The translations under genes and the position numbers were made by a program. This document shows positions 35,834 to 44,581 of a stretch of DNA of 64,000 nt, in pieces; within the stretch, counting starts at the first letter, position 1; the number at the start of each line of letters is the position of its first letter. This DNA comes from Sporosarcina sp. P34 (lineage in GTDB: Bacteria > Bacillota > Bacilli > Bacillales_A > Planococcaceae): NCBI RefSeq assembly GCF_002743375.1, contig NZ_PDZC01000006.1:62001-126000 (forward strand), given 5' to 3'. The notes beneath the pieces were generated by a model. That model was not told the origin of the DNA, searched no databases, and saw only the letters and a list, made by a program, of their open reading frames with translations.

Positions 35834-36247
35834 ATGAAAATTGCTGTAGCTATAGATGGTTCTGAACACGCTTTCCGTGCAGCGAAATATGCGCTGACAC
35901 TTTTAAAAGATGCACAAGACGCGGAGCTTGAAGTGATTTCTGTAACCGACTATAACAAAGTGGAAGATGAACAACTCCTGTTGCAAAATCTAAAAAGCTT
36001 ATCCTTGTATCAAGATCGAATTGTGAGGCCAGTAGTGGAATTGGCAGATAAAGTCGGAGTTAAAACGAGTATTACGCTGTTACGAGGAAAACCCGATCTC
36101 GAAATCATTAAATATCTGCAGACAGCAAATGTTGAGCAATTGGTACTGGGTAGTCGTGGAATGAACATAATGCAAGAAGTTGTGCTTGGCAGTGTAAGTC
36201 GCAGTGTAATGGAACAAGCAAATTGTCCAGTCACAATTGTTAAGTAA
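35834..36247 (+). CDS. Universal stress protein (UspA family), paralogue 1
   Basis: A 137-residue Usp domain: N-terminal MKIAVAIDGSEHAFRAAKYA and C-terminal nucleotide loop LVLGSRGMNIMQEVVLGSVSRSVM. It is closely related to two other Usp proteins in this window (starts 36499 and 46005) and less so to the one at 17456-17893. Adenine-nucleotide binding is likely. ATG at 35834 follows GGAGGGTGG; a GTG at 35825 overlaps that site. It has its own upstream region after the bioY terminator. Confidence 0.9.
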   Translation: MKIAVAIDGSEHAFRAAKYALTLLKDAQDAELEVISVTDYNKVEDEQLLLQNLKSLSLYQDRIVRPVVELADKVGVKTSITLLRGKPDLEIIKYLQTANVEQLVLGSRGMNIMQEVVLGSVSRSVMEQANCPVTIVK

Positions 36248-36498
36248 ATGGAGTTGTCATATAGTCTTGTTTACAGGGCCTTTATAGTAGATTTATGGTT
36301 TTGTGGGAAGCTGATTATTGGATTTTTATTAAGTAATTGGTAGAATGATTTTGGATTGATAGAACAGGGACTTATTGCTGGACTATACGATCCGTGAAAA
36401 GGGTATAGAGTATGAGAATGGAATGTTATGTCGGTGACGGAAGCTGAGAGAAGATCTCAATTGTACAAACGTAGAAAGTAGTTTGAGGAGGTTTTATC

Positions 36499-36909
36499 AT
36501 GAAGATTGCTGTGGCGGTAGATGGTTCAGATAATGCATTACGAGCGACAGATTATGCGATCATGTTAATGCAACAATTTTCTGAAGCGAAACTGGAATTG
36601 ATCCATGTGATCGACTTTAATAAAGAGGATGAGCGATTGTTAAAACAAAGTCCTAACAGTCTTGCTATGTACCAGAAGAAGAAGATGCAATCGGCATTGA
36701 AGTTAGTCAATGATAGTGGAATCGTAGCAGAAGTTACAATGCTCCGGGGAAATCCGCATCAGCAAATCATTAAACACGTAAACACGAATGAAATTGATCA
36801 TCTCATCCTAAGCAGTCGCGGTTTAAAATTACTTAAAAAGCTAGTTATGGGTAGTGTCAGTCAAAAAGTAATTAAACATGTGAATAGCTCCGTTACGATA
36901 ATTAAATAA
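36499..36909 (+). CDS. Universal stress protein (UspA family), paralogue 2
   Basis: A 136-residue Usp domain with MKIAVAVDGSDNALRATDYA at the N-terminus and LILSSRGLKLLKKLVMGSVSQKVI at the C-terminus. The first Gly of the G-x2-G nucleotide loop is replaced by Ser (LSSRG), so nucleotide binding might be weaker. GAGGAGG 8 bases before ATG. About 250 bases separate it from paralogue 1, so the two may be separately transcribed; this gap shows no feature I can name. Confidence 0.9.
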   Translation: MKIAVAVDGSDNALRATDYAIMLMQQFSEAKLELIHVIDFNKEDERLLKQSPNSLAMYQKKKMQSALKLVNDSGIVAEVTMLRGNPHQQIIKHVNTNEIDHLILSSRGLKLLKKLVMGSVSQKVIKHVNSSVTIIK

Positions 36910-36916
36910 ACGATAT

Positions 36917-36972
36917 AAAGCAGAACTACCACGGCCAGTCGTTAAGATTGCTTAGATAGTTTTGCTTTTTAA
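36917..36972 (+). terminator. Probable terminator after Usp paralogue 2
   Basis: AAAGCAgAACTA (36917-36928) pairs with TAGTTtTGCTTT (36957-36968), followed by Ts. Confidence 0.6.
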
Positions 36973-37075
36973 AATTCTTTAACCGTCTTCCAGTATCGGG
37001 GACATCAGCATAATATTAGTCACAGATACATCTGCTTAAACAAAAGACACAATAATTTGAGGAATACTAATCGCT

Positions 37076-37292
37076 AGGATTTGTGCGCAAGCTAGTGATC
37101 TGAGAGAACGAGGAAAACCGTTTACCTACAAAATTGATGAGAGCACAATGGATTGCATTGCGATTTGTTTCAGATAGAAAGTTACGTGGAGTTTATGGAT
37201 CAGGCAGTATTTGGGAAGCTGTAAACCCATGAGATAAAGAAAGCCGTAAAATCATTAGCGCATGGAATGTAAAAAGAGAGCACAGGATCTGA
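37076..37292 (+). pseudogene. Decayed coding remnant of unknown family
   Basis: One frame reads RICAQASDLRERGKPFTYK and, after a stop and a one-base shift, another reads KLRGVYGSGSIWEAVNP, a stop, then DKESRKIISAWNVKREHRI. The composition is protein-like but there is no start codon with a ribosome site and the frame is broken. I do not recognise the family. The rest of 36973-37075 shows nothing. Confidence 0.35.
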
Positions 37293-37314
37293 ACTAGATC
37301 TGTGTTCTCTTTTA
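37272..37314. terminator. Bidirectional terminator downstream of the ECF operon
   Basis: AAAAGAGAgCACAgGATCT pairs with AGATCtGTGtTCTCTTTT, with A and T runs at both sides. It would end the minus-strand ECF operon. Confidence 0.8.
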
Positions 37315-37351
37315 ATTTGGTTATACAGTATATGCGTTCGTTTTCAAGTAA

Positions 37352-38122
37352 CTACTGATAAACAGATAATAAAAAGGCTAGAGTTAAACTACCTATCATG
37401 ATCAGTACAAAAACCACGTCTATTCTATTATACCGTGTAGGATAATAATACGTCCTTGCAGCACCCATCTGATACTGTTTCGCTTCCATCGCAACAGCAA
37501 TGCGTTGCGCACGACGTATACTTTGGGCAAATAGAGGAACGGTATAGGATTGCAATCGCTCATACAACCCTTTAACCCCTTTGGAAAACTGTATATTCCG
37601 TACTTTCAACGCGTTCCTGCGAATTTGCAGCTCTTCAGTGACAGCAGGAATTAAACGAAAAGCTGCAATAAAGCTATACGCATATTTGGACGGCAGACGA
37701 AACTGCTGCATCATAGCATAAAAGAATAGTACGGGTTGGATTGTTAAGATAAACGTAAAACCGACGAAGCCAAATGAAAGTGATTTACTCCCGAGCAATA
37801 GCGCGTGTCGAATACTTTCTTCGGAAATCTTAAATAGTCCCCATTGCCACAACACCGTTTCACCCTTACCGAATAATAACATCGTCAATCCAGTGGATAG
37901 GAATGAAATGACTAACGGAATGGAAAGTAATAAAAGTTTCTTCATTGAATAACCGCTGAATCCATAAAACAAGATTCCGTATAAAATAGCCTGTGAGAGA
38001 GCAAAAGGTAAACTTTGATTCACAAGCGTAATAATCAAGAACGCAAAAAATACGATGAATTTTAGCGCGGGATTGACTCGGAATAGCCAAGTCTCGCGTT
38101 TAGGTGTGAACCAATTGAACAT
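37352..38122 (-). CDS. ykoC: ECF transporter transmembrane protein EcfT (YkoC-like)
   Basis: A 256-residue CbiQ/EcfT-family protein with about five to six membrane segments. The cytoplasmic coupling helices contain the conserved Ala-Arg-Gly-like motifs as RIPAVTEELQIRRNALKVR (here read RLIPAVTEEL) and AQSIRRAQRIAVAMEAKQY, which contact the ATPases. It links the YkoE S-component to the YkoD double ATPase. The ATG lies inside the end of ykoD (23-base overlap) with GGGGGTG upstream, so translation is coupled. Third and last gene of the TPP-riboswitch operon. Confidence 0.9.
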   Translation of the reverse strand: MFNWFTPKRETWLFRVNPALKFIVFFAFLIITLVNQSLPFALSQAILYGILFYGFSGYSMKKLLLLSIPLVISFLSTGLTMLLFGKGETVLWQWGLFKISEESIRHALLLGSKSLSFGFVGFTFILTIQPVLFFYAMMQQFRLPSKYAYSFIAAFRLIPAVTEELQIRRNALKVRNIQFSKGVKGLYERLQSYTVPLFAQSIRRAQRIAVAMEAKQYQMGAARTYYYPTRYNRIDVVFVLIMIGSLTLAFLLSVYQ

Positions 38123-39566
38123 TCATCGCACCCCCTACGCCACTGTCCGTTTGCACAACGCCATCGACTACATTCCAAACAGCAGTAGCGAAGTTCTCTA
38201 CAATTTCCGTATCATGCGTAACCATCAAAATTGTCATGCCTTTCGTGCGCAACTGCTCCAGCTTCTCTAGAATGGCGAATGTGTTTCGTGCATCCTGTCC
38301 GAAGGTAGGTTCATCAAGTAACAAGATATCTGTACTAGGTGTAAGGGCAGTTGCTACACTCAAGCGACGCTTTTGGCCCGTAGATAGTTGATAAGGATGG
38401 CGTGAAACGGAATCGGGTAAGTTAAATAAGCGCATCAATTCCTTTGCATACATGTCTGCATCAGCTTTTGGCATACCGTGCAAAGATACTGTTAATTCTT
38501 CCGTAATCGAGTTCGTTACAAATTGTAGTTCGGGATTTTGAAAGACGAGCGATAGACCTTTCGGGAGTTGCCGTTTCTTCTTTTTCCAACCAATGGCTAC
38601 GCCGTTCACTTCGTAGACGCCGTTAGTCCGTAGCAATTGCATAAGAGATAAAAGCAATGTACTTTTACCTGAACCATTTTCCCCAACAATTGTAATCCAG
38701 TCACCGGCCTGTACAGTCGCATGCTTGGCAGAAATCTTCTCCACTTGACCACGATAACCGTGAAAATCCTCGATATGAATTTTCTCTTGTGATGAAACCG
38801 CTTGACGATTTAGCATCATCAATTGAAATCCATCAGAAGTTTTATATTCTTCCCATACCCCTGGATACCAAATGCCATAACGTTTCAGTTCTTCTTGGAA
38901 GTTTGCAAAAATATCTGCAGGTGAACCGTCTGCTAGTATGACACCATGATCATTAAACAACACAACACGATCTACCCAGTCAGCAATCAAATCAATTTTA
39001 TGCTCCACGATAATCACGGTTTTATCAGCGGTTGCTTCTTTAATAGAAGTCCAAATCTGTTGCGTGCCTTCCGGATCCAGTAAAGCGGAAGGTTCGTCCA
39101 GAAATAGTACATTAGGTTCCAATAATAAAACAGAAGCCAATGCTAATCGTTGTTTCATGCCTTGAGACATTTCATTGATGGGCGTATGAACATCTTTCAA
39201 GTGCAAGTCTACACGCTTCAACACCTCTGCAATAAGAGATGCCATTTTTTCACGCGGCACATGAAGGTTCTCCAAGACAAATGCGAGTTCTTCATCGACG
39301 TATGTCATACAGAACTGTGTATCTGGATCTTGGAAAACGAACCCCCACGAGTCGGGTAACTGAATGCTTGTTGCTTTCATTGGCAGTTCGATGGAGTTCG
39401 GGATAATGCCACTCAGCACTTGAAGTAAAGTAGATTTCCCACAACCGCTAGGACCGAGCATGAGAACTTTTTCACCGGGCTGAACAGAGAAGGAGAGGTC
39501 CTTAAAGACCAAAGCATCTTCTCCAGGAAACTTTAGTCGTAAATCGGTAACGCTGATGTTATTCAT
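38100..39566 (-). CDS. ykoD: Double ECF-type ABC ATPase (YkoD-like)
   Basis: A 488-residue fusion of two ABC ATPase domains. Domain 1 (about 1-225): Walker A GPSGCGKST, signature-like MSQGMKQR, Walker B VLFLDEPSALLD. Domain 2 (about 265-480): Walker A GENGSGKST, signature LSTGQKRR, Walker B ILLLDEPTFGQD. B. subtilis YkoD has the same double arrangement and energises uptake of a thiamine precursor (hydroxymethylpyrimidine-type) or thiamine. GGAGG 12 bases before the ATG. Middle gene between ykoE and ykoC. Confidence 0.92.
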   Translation of the reverse strand: MNNISVTDLRLKFPGEDALVFKDLSFSVQPGEKVLMLGPSGCGKSTLLQVLSGIIPNSIELPMKATSIQLPDSWGFVFQDPDTQFCMTYVDEELAFVLENLHVPREKMASLIAEVLKRVDLHLKDVHTPINEMSQGMKQRLALASVLLLEPNVLFLDEPSALLDPEGTQQIWTSIKEATADKTVIIVEHKIDLIADWVDRVVLFNDHGVILADGSPADIFANFQEELKRYGIWYPGVWEEYKTSDGFQLMMLNRQAVSSQEKIHIEDFHGYRGQVEKISAKHATVQAGDWITIVGENGSGKSTLLLSLMQLLRTNGVYEVNGVAIGWKKKKRQLPKGLSLVFQNPELQFVTNSITEELTVSLHGMPKADADMYAKELMRLFNLPDSVSRHPYQLSTGQKRRLSVATALTPSTDILLLDEPTFGQDARNTFAILEKLEQLRTKGMTILMVTHDTEIVENFATAVWNVVDGVVQTDSGVGGAMNVQLVHT

Positions 39567-39587
39567 AGTTGGATCATACCTCCGCTT

Positions 39588-40157
39588 TTACTGATCAAGC
39601 ATCGTATATTCTTTCTTATCAACAGGTCGAATTAGCGACGTCACACCTGTTGCTTCTAGCGCTTTTACAATAAACACAGCAAAAATACCTGTGAAGATGA
39701 ATGCGCTAATTGCACGTAATCCATATTTTACAATGAGCGCCCATGTTTCGAGTGCTGCGTAACCATAAATCAAATCGAGTCCGAAACTTGCAAGACATGA
39801 CGCGACTCCTGCTAACCCAGCAATTACAATAGAATAGCGTCTATAACGGAATGCAGCGAACAATAATTCAGCAGCAAGTCCTTGTACGAATCCATACATC
39901 AATACTTCAATACCATGACCGGCAAATGCAGACAATGAAGCCCCCGCAATACTTGCGATGAATGCAGTGCCGGGCTTTCGTAATAATAGGAAGGCAAACG
40001 GCCCCACCATGAACCACATACCGTAAAGCAGTTGACGCGCAACAGGCATGATTGGTTTGACGACAGTGTATAAATCATCCCAAAACTTCATGAGCACGCC
40101 AAATACAACACCAATCATGATAGTAATCAATAAATCGGTAAACTTTAACTTTTTCAA
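39588..40157 (-). CDS. ykoE: ECF transporter S-component, YkoE family
   Basis: A 189-residue membrane protein with about six segments, matching YkoE: KLKFTDLLITIMIGVVFG, LYGMWFMVGPFAFLLLRKPG, FIASIAGASLSAFAGHGIEV. The TPP riboswitch upstream points to a thiamine-related ligand such as hydroxymethylpyrimidine. The longest frame would start at 40187 inside the riboswitch terminator T run; instead the TTG at 40157 sits 9 bases after GAGGAG and is the likely start. First gene of the operon ykoE-ykoD-ykoC. Confidence 0.9.
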   Translation of the reverse strand: MKKLKFTDLLITIMIGVVFGVLMKFWDDLYTVVKPIMPVARQLLYGMWFMVGPFAFLLLRKPGTAFIASIAGASLSAFAGHGIEVLMYGFVQGLAAELLFAAFRYRRYSIVIAGLAGVASCLASFGLDLIYGYAALETWALIVKYGLRAISAFIFTGIFAVFIVKALEATGVTSLIRPVDKKEYTMLDQ

Positions 40158-40185
40158 ACTCTTCCACTCCTCGTTATTTTTATAC

Positions 40186-40212
40186 AAAAAAGCCGTCTGA
40201 AGAGCAGACGGC
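40186..40212 (-). terminator. Riboswitch-controlled terminator before ykoE
   Basis: Minus-strand GCCGTCTG/CAGACGGC (40205-40212 with 40192-40199) followed by six Ts (40186-40191), directly after the TPP aptamer. Confidence 0.9.
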
Positions 40213-40239
40213 CGAGGAAGGAAAGAGATTCCTGTATAA

Positions 40240-40348
40240 TTCCATCGATCACGCTCTCTACGCTGGCATTACCCAGATCAGATTAACGGTCAGCAGAGGA
40301 TTCATCTGCTATCTCAGCCTGATTCTCTCAAGCACCCGGACGGACAAT
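40240..40348 (-). promoter_or_regulatory. TPP (thiamine pyrophosphate) riboswitch
   Basis: On the minus strand the THI-box landmarks appear in order: GGGTGCTTG, GGCTGAGA, then CTGATCTGGGTAATGCCAG and CGTAGAGAG. With the terminator just downstream it should shut off ykoEDC when TPP is high. Confidence 0.95.
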
Positions 40349-40363
40349 CATGTAAGCAATCCT

Positions 40364-40392
40364 AGTATACAGCACGTTGAATTGTGTGGCAA
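40364..40392 (-). promoter_or_regulatory. Promoter of the ykoEDC operon
   Basis: Minus-strand TTGCCA (40392-40387), 17-base spacer, TATACT (40369-40364), just upstream of the TPP riboswitch. Confidence 0.75.
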
Positions 40393-40535
40393 CTTATGAA
40401 ATTACTAGACGTTCAATTAAATGCTGACAGTTCAAATGGAACATATTGTATTGAAATCCTGATATACTAAAAGGATAGAACTGTTCATAATTATATTCTC
40501 GATATATGCAAACAGAGTGTAAAAGGAGACTTCAC

Positions 40536-41108
40536 ATGACAAAACATATAGCTTTTATTGACGTGGAGACAACAGGCATGCGTGCCGAGACGAGTGAAGT
40601 GATTGAGTTAGGCGTTATGCTTGGAGAGTATGAAGGCAACCGTATTGTTCGAGTGGCTGATGAGTATTGCGAGTTTCAAGACCCGTTCTATTCTATCTCT
40701 CCGGTAATTACCCAGCTCACCGGCATTACCGATCAGATGGTCAGAGGGAAGTCGCTTGATATGGATAGAATACTAAAAATACTAGATCAAGCAGATGGTA
40801 TAGTAGCACATAATGCATCATTTGACAGGGGCTTCGTTAGTCGACTATTACCTGAAACGCTCGACATGGACTGGTATTGCTCCGTCAGGCAAATCAAATG
40901 GAAAAATTATGGATTTGAAAACGGCAAACTGCAGCAGTTATTGAGAGCGCACCGAATTCAAGTGCATAACGCCCATAGAGCGCTCGATGATGCGAAGAAT
41001 CTAGCTGTGTTGCTGAACTCATCCAATCCCAACTTGGCGGATGATACATTCATCTCATATTTGATGAATAAAGCGCCAATGAAGAAACCAACAAAATCAA
41101 GATTTTAA
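40536..41108 (+). CDS. 3'-5' exonuclease, DnaQ/DEDDh family
   Basis: A 190-residue exonuclease domain. The DEDDh residues are visible: FIDVETTG (Asp and Glu), NASFDRGF (Asp), and HNAHRALDDAKN (His and Asp). It could proofread or trim DNA or RNA as a stand-alone epsilon-like enzyme; no polymerase gene is adjacent. The ATG at 40536 follows AAAAGGAG at good spacing, while the longer frame from 40506 lacks a site. A terminator follows. Confidence 0.9.
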   Translation: MTKHIAFIDVETTGMRAETSEVIELGVMLGEYEGNRIVRVADEYCEFQDPFYSISPVITQLTGITDQMVRGKSLDMDRILKILDQADGIVAHNASFDRGFVSRLLPETLDMDWYCSVRQIKWKNYGFENGKLQQLLRAHRIQVHNAHRALDDAKNLAVLLNSSNPNLADDTFISYLMNKAPMKKPTKSRF

Positions 41109-41115
41109 CTAGTAG

Positions 41116-41148
41116 AAAGACCAGACATCATGGGATGACTGGTCTTTT
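41116..41148 (+). terminator. Intrinsic terminator after the exonuclease gene
   Basis: AAAGACCAGaCATC pairs with GATGaCTGGTCTTTT around a short loop. Confidence 0.85.
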
Positions 41149-41336
41149 CCCTTTCGATACGACTCTTGGGTTACTGCGGCCATGTGGTTTGTATGCTACT
41201 ACTATATTTAGTCGCGCGTCATGCCATTTATACAAAAAACTACAAAAATCTACTTTTCATGGAATAGTTTATATCGATAAAAGGGTATGGTAAAGAGAAG
41301 TATGTGACTTACTAAATAACTGAAAGGAATGAGAAA

Positions 41337-42209
41337 ATGAAAGTAATTACAAAGAAGTCACATAAGACATTACGTCTTCTATTTCAAGCCTTTTTCGTCA
41401 TGATAGGTGCAGTGATTACAGCGTATGGACTTGAGTCAGTCCTTATTCCAAACAATGTATCGGATGGTGGGGTTACAGGACTAAGTATTGTAGGTTCTAA
41501 GGTTTTTGGACTTCCGTTAGGCGTATTAATTACGATGTTAAATATACCGTTTATCTTCCTTGGTTACAAACAGGTAGGTAGGCGCTTTGCAGCACTTTCT
41601 ATCGTGGGCATCGTATCCTTAAGCGCCAGTACAAGTTTAATGCATCATGTTCCCGTCATTGTTCAAGATGATACATTATTGATAACTGTCGTTGGCGGGA
41701 TCATTATTGGAGTCGGAATCGGAATAGCTTTGCGTAATGGTGGAGCACTCGACGGTATTGATATGCTCGCAGTATTACTTTCAAGAAAACTTCCATTTGG
41801 GACAAGTGATCTAATTTTATTCTTAAATATTTTTGTCTTTCTTGTTGTTTCAACTGTCTTTGGGCTGACTGGTGCGATTATGTCAGCGATTGCTTATTTC
41901 ATCGCATCGAAAGTCATATCTATCATGGAAATTGGATTTAGTGGTTCTAAAACATATAAGATTGTAACAGATAAACCTGAAATGATGATAGAAGAGATTC
42001 ATGGACGTTTAGGTCGAAGTGCTACTTATCAAGTGGTCCAAGGGAGTTTTACAAATCAGGAATTCATAGAAATCACTTGTAATATTTATCATTTGGAAGA
42101 TAGTAAGATGAAAGAAATCATTCGTGACGTAGATCAACATGCATTTGTAACGGTATATGAAGTTGTAGAGATTAAGCGCGGGAATTTTGGCGGAAGTCAA
42201 GTACGTTGA
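41337..42209 (+). CDS. YitT family membrane protein (DUF2179)
   Basis: A 290-residue protein with about five membrane segments (residues 15-190), followed by a cytoplasmic DUF2179 domain (about 205-285). Landmarks: AYGLESVLIPNNVSDGGVTG, RNGGALDGIDMLAVLLSRK and the C-terminal GRLGRSATYQVVQGSFTNQEF. The YitT family is widespread in Bacillales and its role is unknown; transport or ligand sensing is often suggested. AAAGGAATGAG precedes the ATG. Single gene, ending at a strong shared terminator. Confidence 0.9.
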   Translation: MKVITKKSHKTLRLLFQAFFVMIGAVITAYGLESVLIPNNVSDGGVTGLSIVGSKVFGLPLGVLITMLNIPFIFLGYKQVGRRFAALSIVGIVSLSASTSLMHHVPVIVQDDTLLITVVGGIIIGVGIGIALRNGGALDGIDMLAVLLSRKLPFGTSDLILFLNIFVFLVVSTVFGLTGAIMSAIAYFIASKVISIMEIGFSGSKTYKIVTDKPEMMIEEIHGRLGRSATYQVVQGSFTNQEFIEITCNIYHLEDSKMKEIIRDVDQHAFVTVYEVVEIKRGNFGGSQVR

Positions 42210-42291
42210 ATGGGTGTGGATTGTAATTGTCGAGAATGGTTGCGGGTAGAATATTTATTTCACACTCTATAAAAAATATAACGAATCACGT

Positions 42292-42321
42292 AAAAGCGTC
42301 TGCATAGTAGCAGACGCTTTT
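42292..42321. terminator. Bidirectional terminator between YitT and chemoreceptor genes
   Basis: Perfect arms AAAAGCGTCTGC and GCAGACGCTTTT with a six-base loop. Confidence 0.9.
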
Positions 42322-42325
42322 CCAA

Positions 42326-44011
42326 TTATAAAGTAAATTTTCGCACAAGCGCATTGAGTTCTTCAGCCAATCGGGCTAAATCATCAGAGTTACTTGCTAT
42401 TTCTTCCATTGCGCTGCTTGCTTGTTGTGAGGATGCTGAAGTTTGCTCCACGCCAGCCGCAGACTCTTCAGTAATTGCCGCAATCTCTTCGATTGACCCA
42501 CTCATTTCCTGACTGCTTTCCGAAATATCCTGAAGGTCGTTCGAAATGCTTTGAATCCGATTGACCATGTCTGTTACGGCGTCACTTATATTATCAAATG
42601 TTTCATTAGTACGTTTTATTTGGTTTGTCCCTTCCTCCACTTGCTTATATCCTTCTTGTAATGAATTGGTAACCATAGTGGACTCAGTTTGAATCCGATT
42701 GACGATTTCAGTGATATTGGTAACGGATGCGGAAGATTGTTCTGCCAGAGTACGTACTTCATCGGCCACCACAGCAAATCCTTTACCGTGTTCACCAGCT
42801 CGAGCTGCTTCGATCGCTGCATTTAACGCTAACAAATTGGTTTGTGCAGCAATTCCTTGTATAACCAAAACAAGTTGGGAAATTTGTTGTGTATGCTTGT
42901 CTAATCCTTCTACATTTGTCACTGCATTATGGACGATTTGATCGATAATCTGCATCTGTTCCAATGAAGAATTCATCACTTCGCTGCCGGTACTTGTCAT
43001 CTTCAGTACTTCATTTGATGACTGGTGAATGTGGACTCCGTTTTCATTGGCATCCATTACTTTAGAAACGAAGACTTCCATTGAAGTTGATAAACTACTC
43101 GCGTTAGTAGCTTGGGATTCAGTGCCGTAAGCCAAGTCTTCCATTGTAGTGGCGATCTGAGCAGTACCTATTTTTATTTCTCCAGCAGATTGAGTTAGTT
43201 CTTCACTTTGGGATGAAACCGTTTGAGCCACAGTATGTATCTCATTCAATAGTTCGTGCGTATTATTACTCATCTCATTCGTAGATGCGAACAGTTGTCC
43301 AATTTCATCTCGTAAATTTGTTTCTAAAGGCGGACTGCTTAAATTGCCGTTAGCGATGCGTTTCATTCGTTCCATTACCACTTGAAGAGGCTTAGAAATG
43401 GAATTAGCAGTAGTTATAGCAACTACTATGCTTAAAAGAATAACTAACGCTATTATACTGGTAACTAAAATCAAAGTATTTTTGCCACCTGCAAGTAAAT
43501 TCTTTTCAATATCAGTGATGATGACTTCACGATCCTCAGCTGCTTTTTCGTATGAGTGCATTAAACTGCGTGCATCGTCATTCGAGGCCAACAAATTACG
43601 TTCAGCCAACTCTTTGTTACCACGTTCATATTCAGCAAATACATTTTCGGTGATGTACTCCCGCCATTCGACGGTTCTTTGAATCAAATCCTGTATTTCC
43701 TTCGAATTTCCCAGCTCACTAACAGTGGTTTGATGCTTTACACTATCTTCTGTATATGTATCAAATAAATCTTTGTAGCTAGATTCTCCTGTCATAATAT
43801 ATCCCCTTGAGGTGGCAATTCGATTCGCCATACCAAGTGCCAACTGCTCGTCAGCAATTAATAAGGGTAACTCTTTTTCTAGAATATTTTCCGTAGCTGC
43901 ATTATTTGCTTGGAGGGTAGAGAAAATGAATATGCCTAGTAAAACTATCAATAAAAGCACAATAGAGAAGCCTGTCAGTAGTTTCGCCTTAATACTATTG
44001 AATCTAATCAT
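42326..44011 (-). CDS. Methyl-accepting chemotaxis protein
   Basis: A 561-residue chemoreceptor. TM1 (about 8-30) and TM2 (about 183-205) flank an extracellular helical sensor of the four-helix-bundle/CHASE3 kind ([20 protein letters not shown]). HAMP follows (about 206-260), then the long cytoplasmic coiled coil with the signaling tip ([26 protein letters not shown]). It signals to CheA/CheW; ligand unknown. The ATG at 44011 lies 12 bases after AGGAG; the longest frame (44023) starts with TTG inside that region and is unlikely. Single gene. Confidence 0.93.
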   Translation of the reverse strand: MIRFNSIKAKLLTGFSIVLLLIVLLGIFIFSTLQANNAATENILEKELPLLIADEQLALGMANRIATSRGYIMTGESSYKDLFDTYTEDSVKHQTTVSELGNSKEIQDLIQRTVEWREYITENVFAEYERGNKELAERNLLASNDDARSLMHSYEKAAEDREVIITDIEKNLLAGGKNTLILVTSIIALVILLSIVVAITTANSISKPLQVVMERMKRIANGNLSSPPLETNLRDEIGQLFASTNEMSNNTHELLNEIHTVAQTVSSQSEELTQSAGEIKIGTAQIATTMEDLAYGTESQATNASSLSTSMEVFVSKVMDANENGVHIHQSSNEVLKMTSTGSEVMNSSLEQMQIIDQIVHNAVTNVEGLDKHTQQISQLVLVIQGIAAQTNLLALNAAIEAARAGEHGKGFAVVADEVRTLAEQSSASVTNITEIVNRIQTESTMVTNSLQEGYKQVEEGTNQIKRTNETFDNISDAVTDMVNRIQSISNDLQDISESSQEMSGSIEEIAAITEESAAGVEQTSASSQQASSAMEEIASNSDDLARLAEELNALVRKFTL

Positions 44012-44581
44012 CAGAAATCCCAACTCCTGTCTGTTATTATTTAGTTGTTGATTTCATTATACATACGGGAAAGTTTTAAATCTACAAAATGGGTTAAAAG
44101 TCTATTAATAATATTAATTTTTATATAGGTCTAGTCTCTTATGACATCAAGCGGTTAAAATATAATGTGTATCTTTAATGTACAAGATAGTTCATTGAAT
44201 GAAAGAAGTAATACGGGGTTCTGAAGACTCAGTATATAATTTGTTGTAAATAGAGAAGGAGGCTATTTTAGTAGGTCTATTATGATAGACAAAAATAGTC
44301 ATATGTAAATAGTTAGCTATTATTTATAGTTAATGAAAATCGATTCTCTCAATAGAGATAAAATGTTGACTTACTAATACCAGTTTCTTCAATGATATGG
44401 TATATAGTGTAAGGAGTTAGGTATGGTTTGATTAGTCGGCTGTTCACTTACAATCGGATGAATATATCCATATCCTATATTTCCTGATTGTTTGCTAAAA
44501 TGATTCAATTTTAGGACTAGAAATGATATGCTGTTGGTCTTCTAACATAGTATGAACTTTTCCATTACGAGGGGGAACAAT
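44012..44581. other. Long intergenic region between chemoreceptor and SulP genes
   Basis: About 570 bases, AT-rich, divergent flanking genes. An imperfect inverted repeat ACTaATACC (44373-44381)/GGTATatAGT (44399-44408) could be an operator. No riboswitch core, RNA gene or conserved small frame is recognised. AGGGGG before 44582 is the SulP ribosome site. Confidence 0.4.

Noticed and set aside
41266-41290. Sigma-B-type promoter before the YitT gene (GTTTAT ... GGGTAT)
   Set aside because: The spacer of 10 bases is too short for sigma-B promoters.
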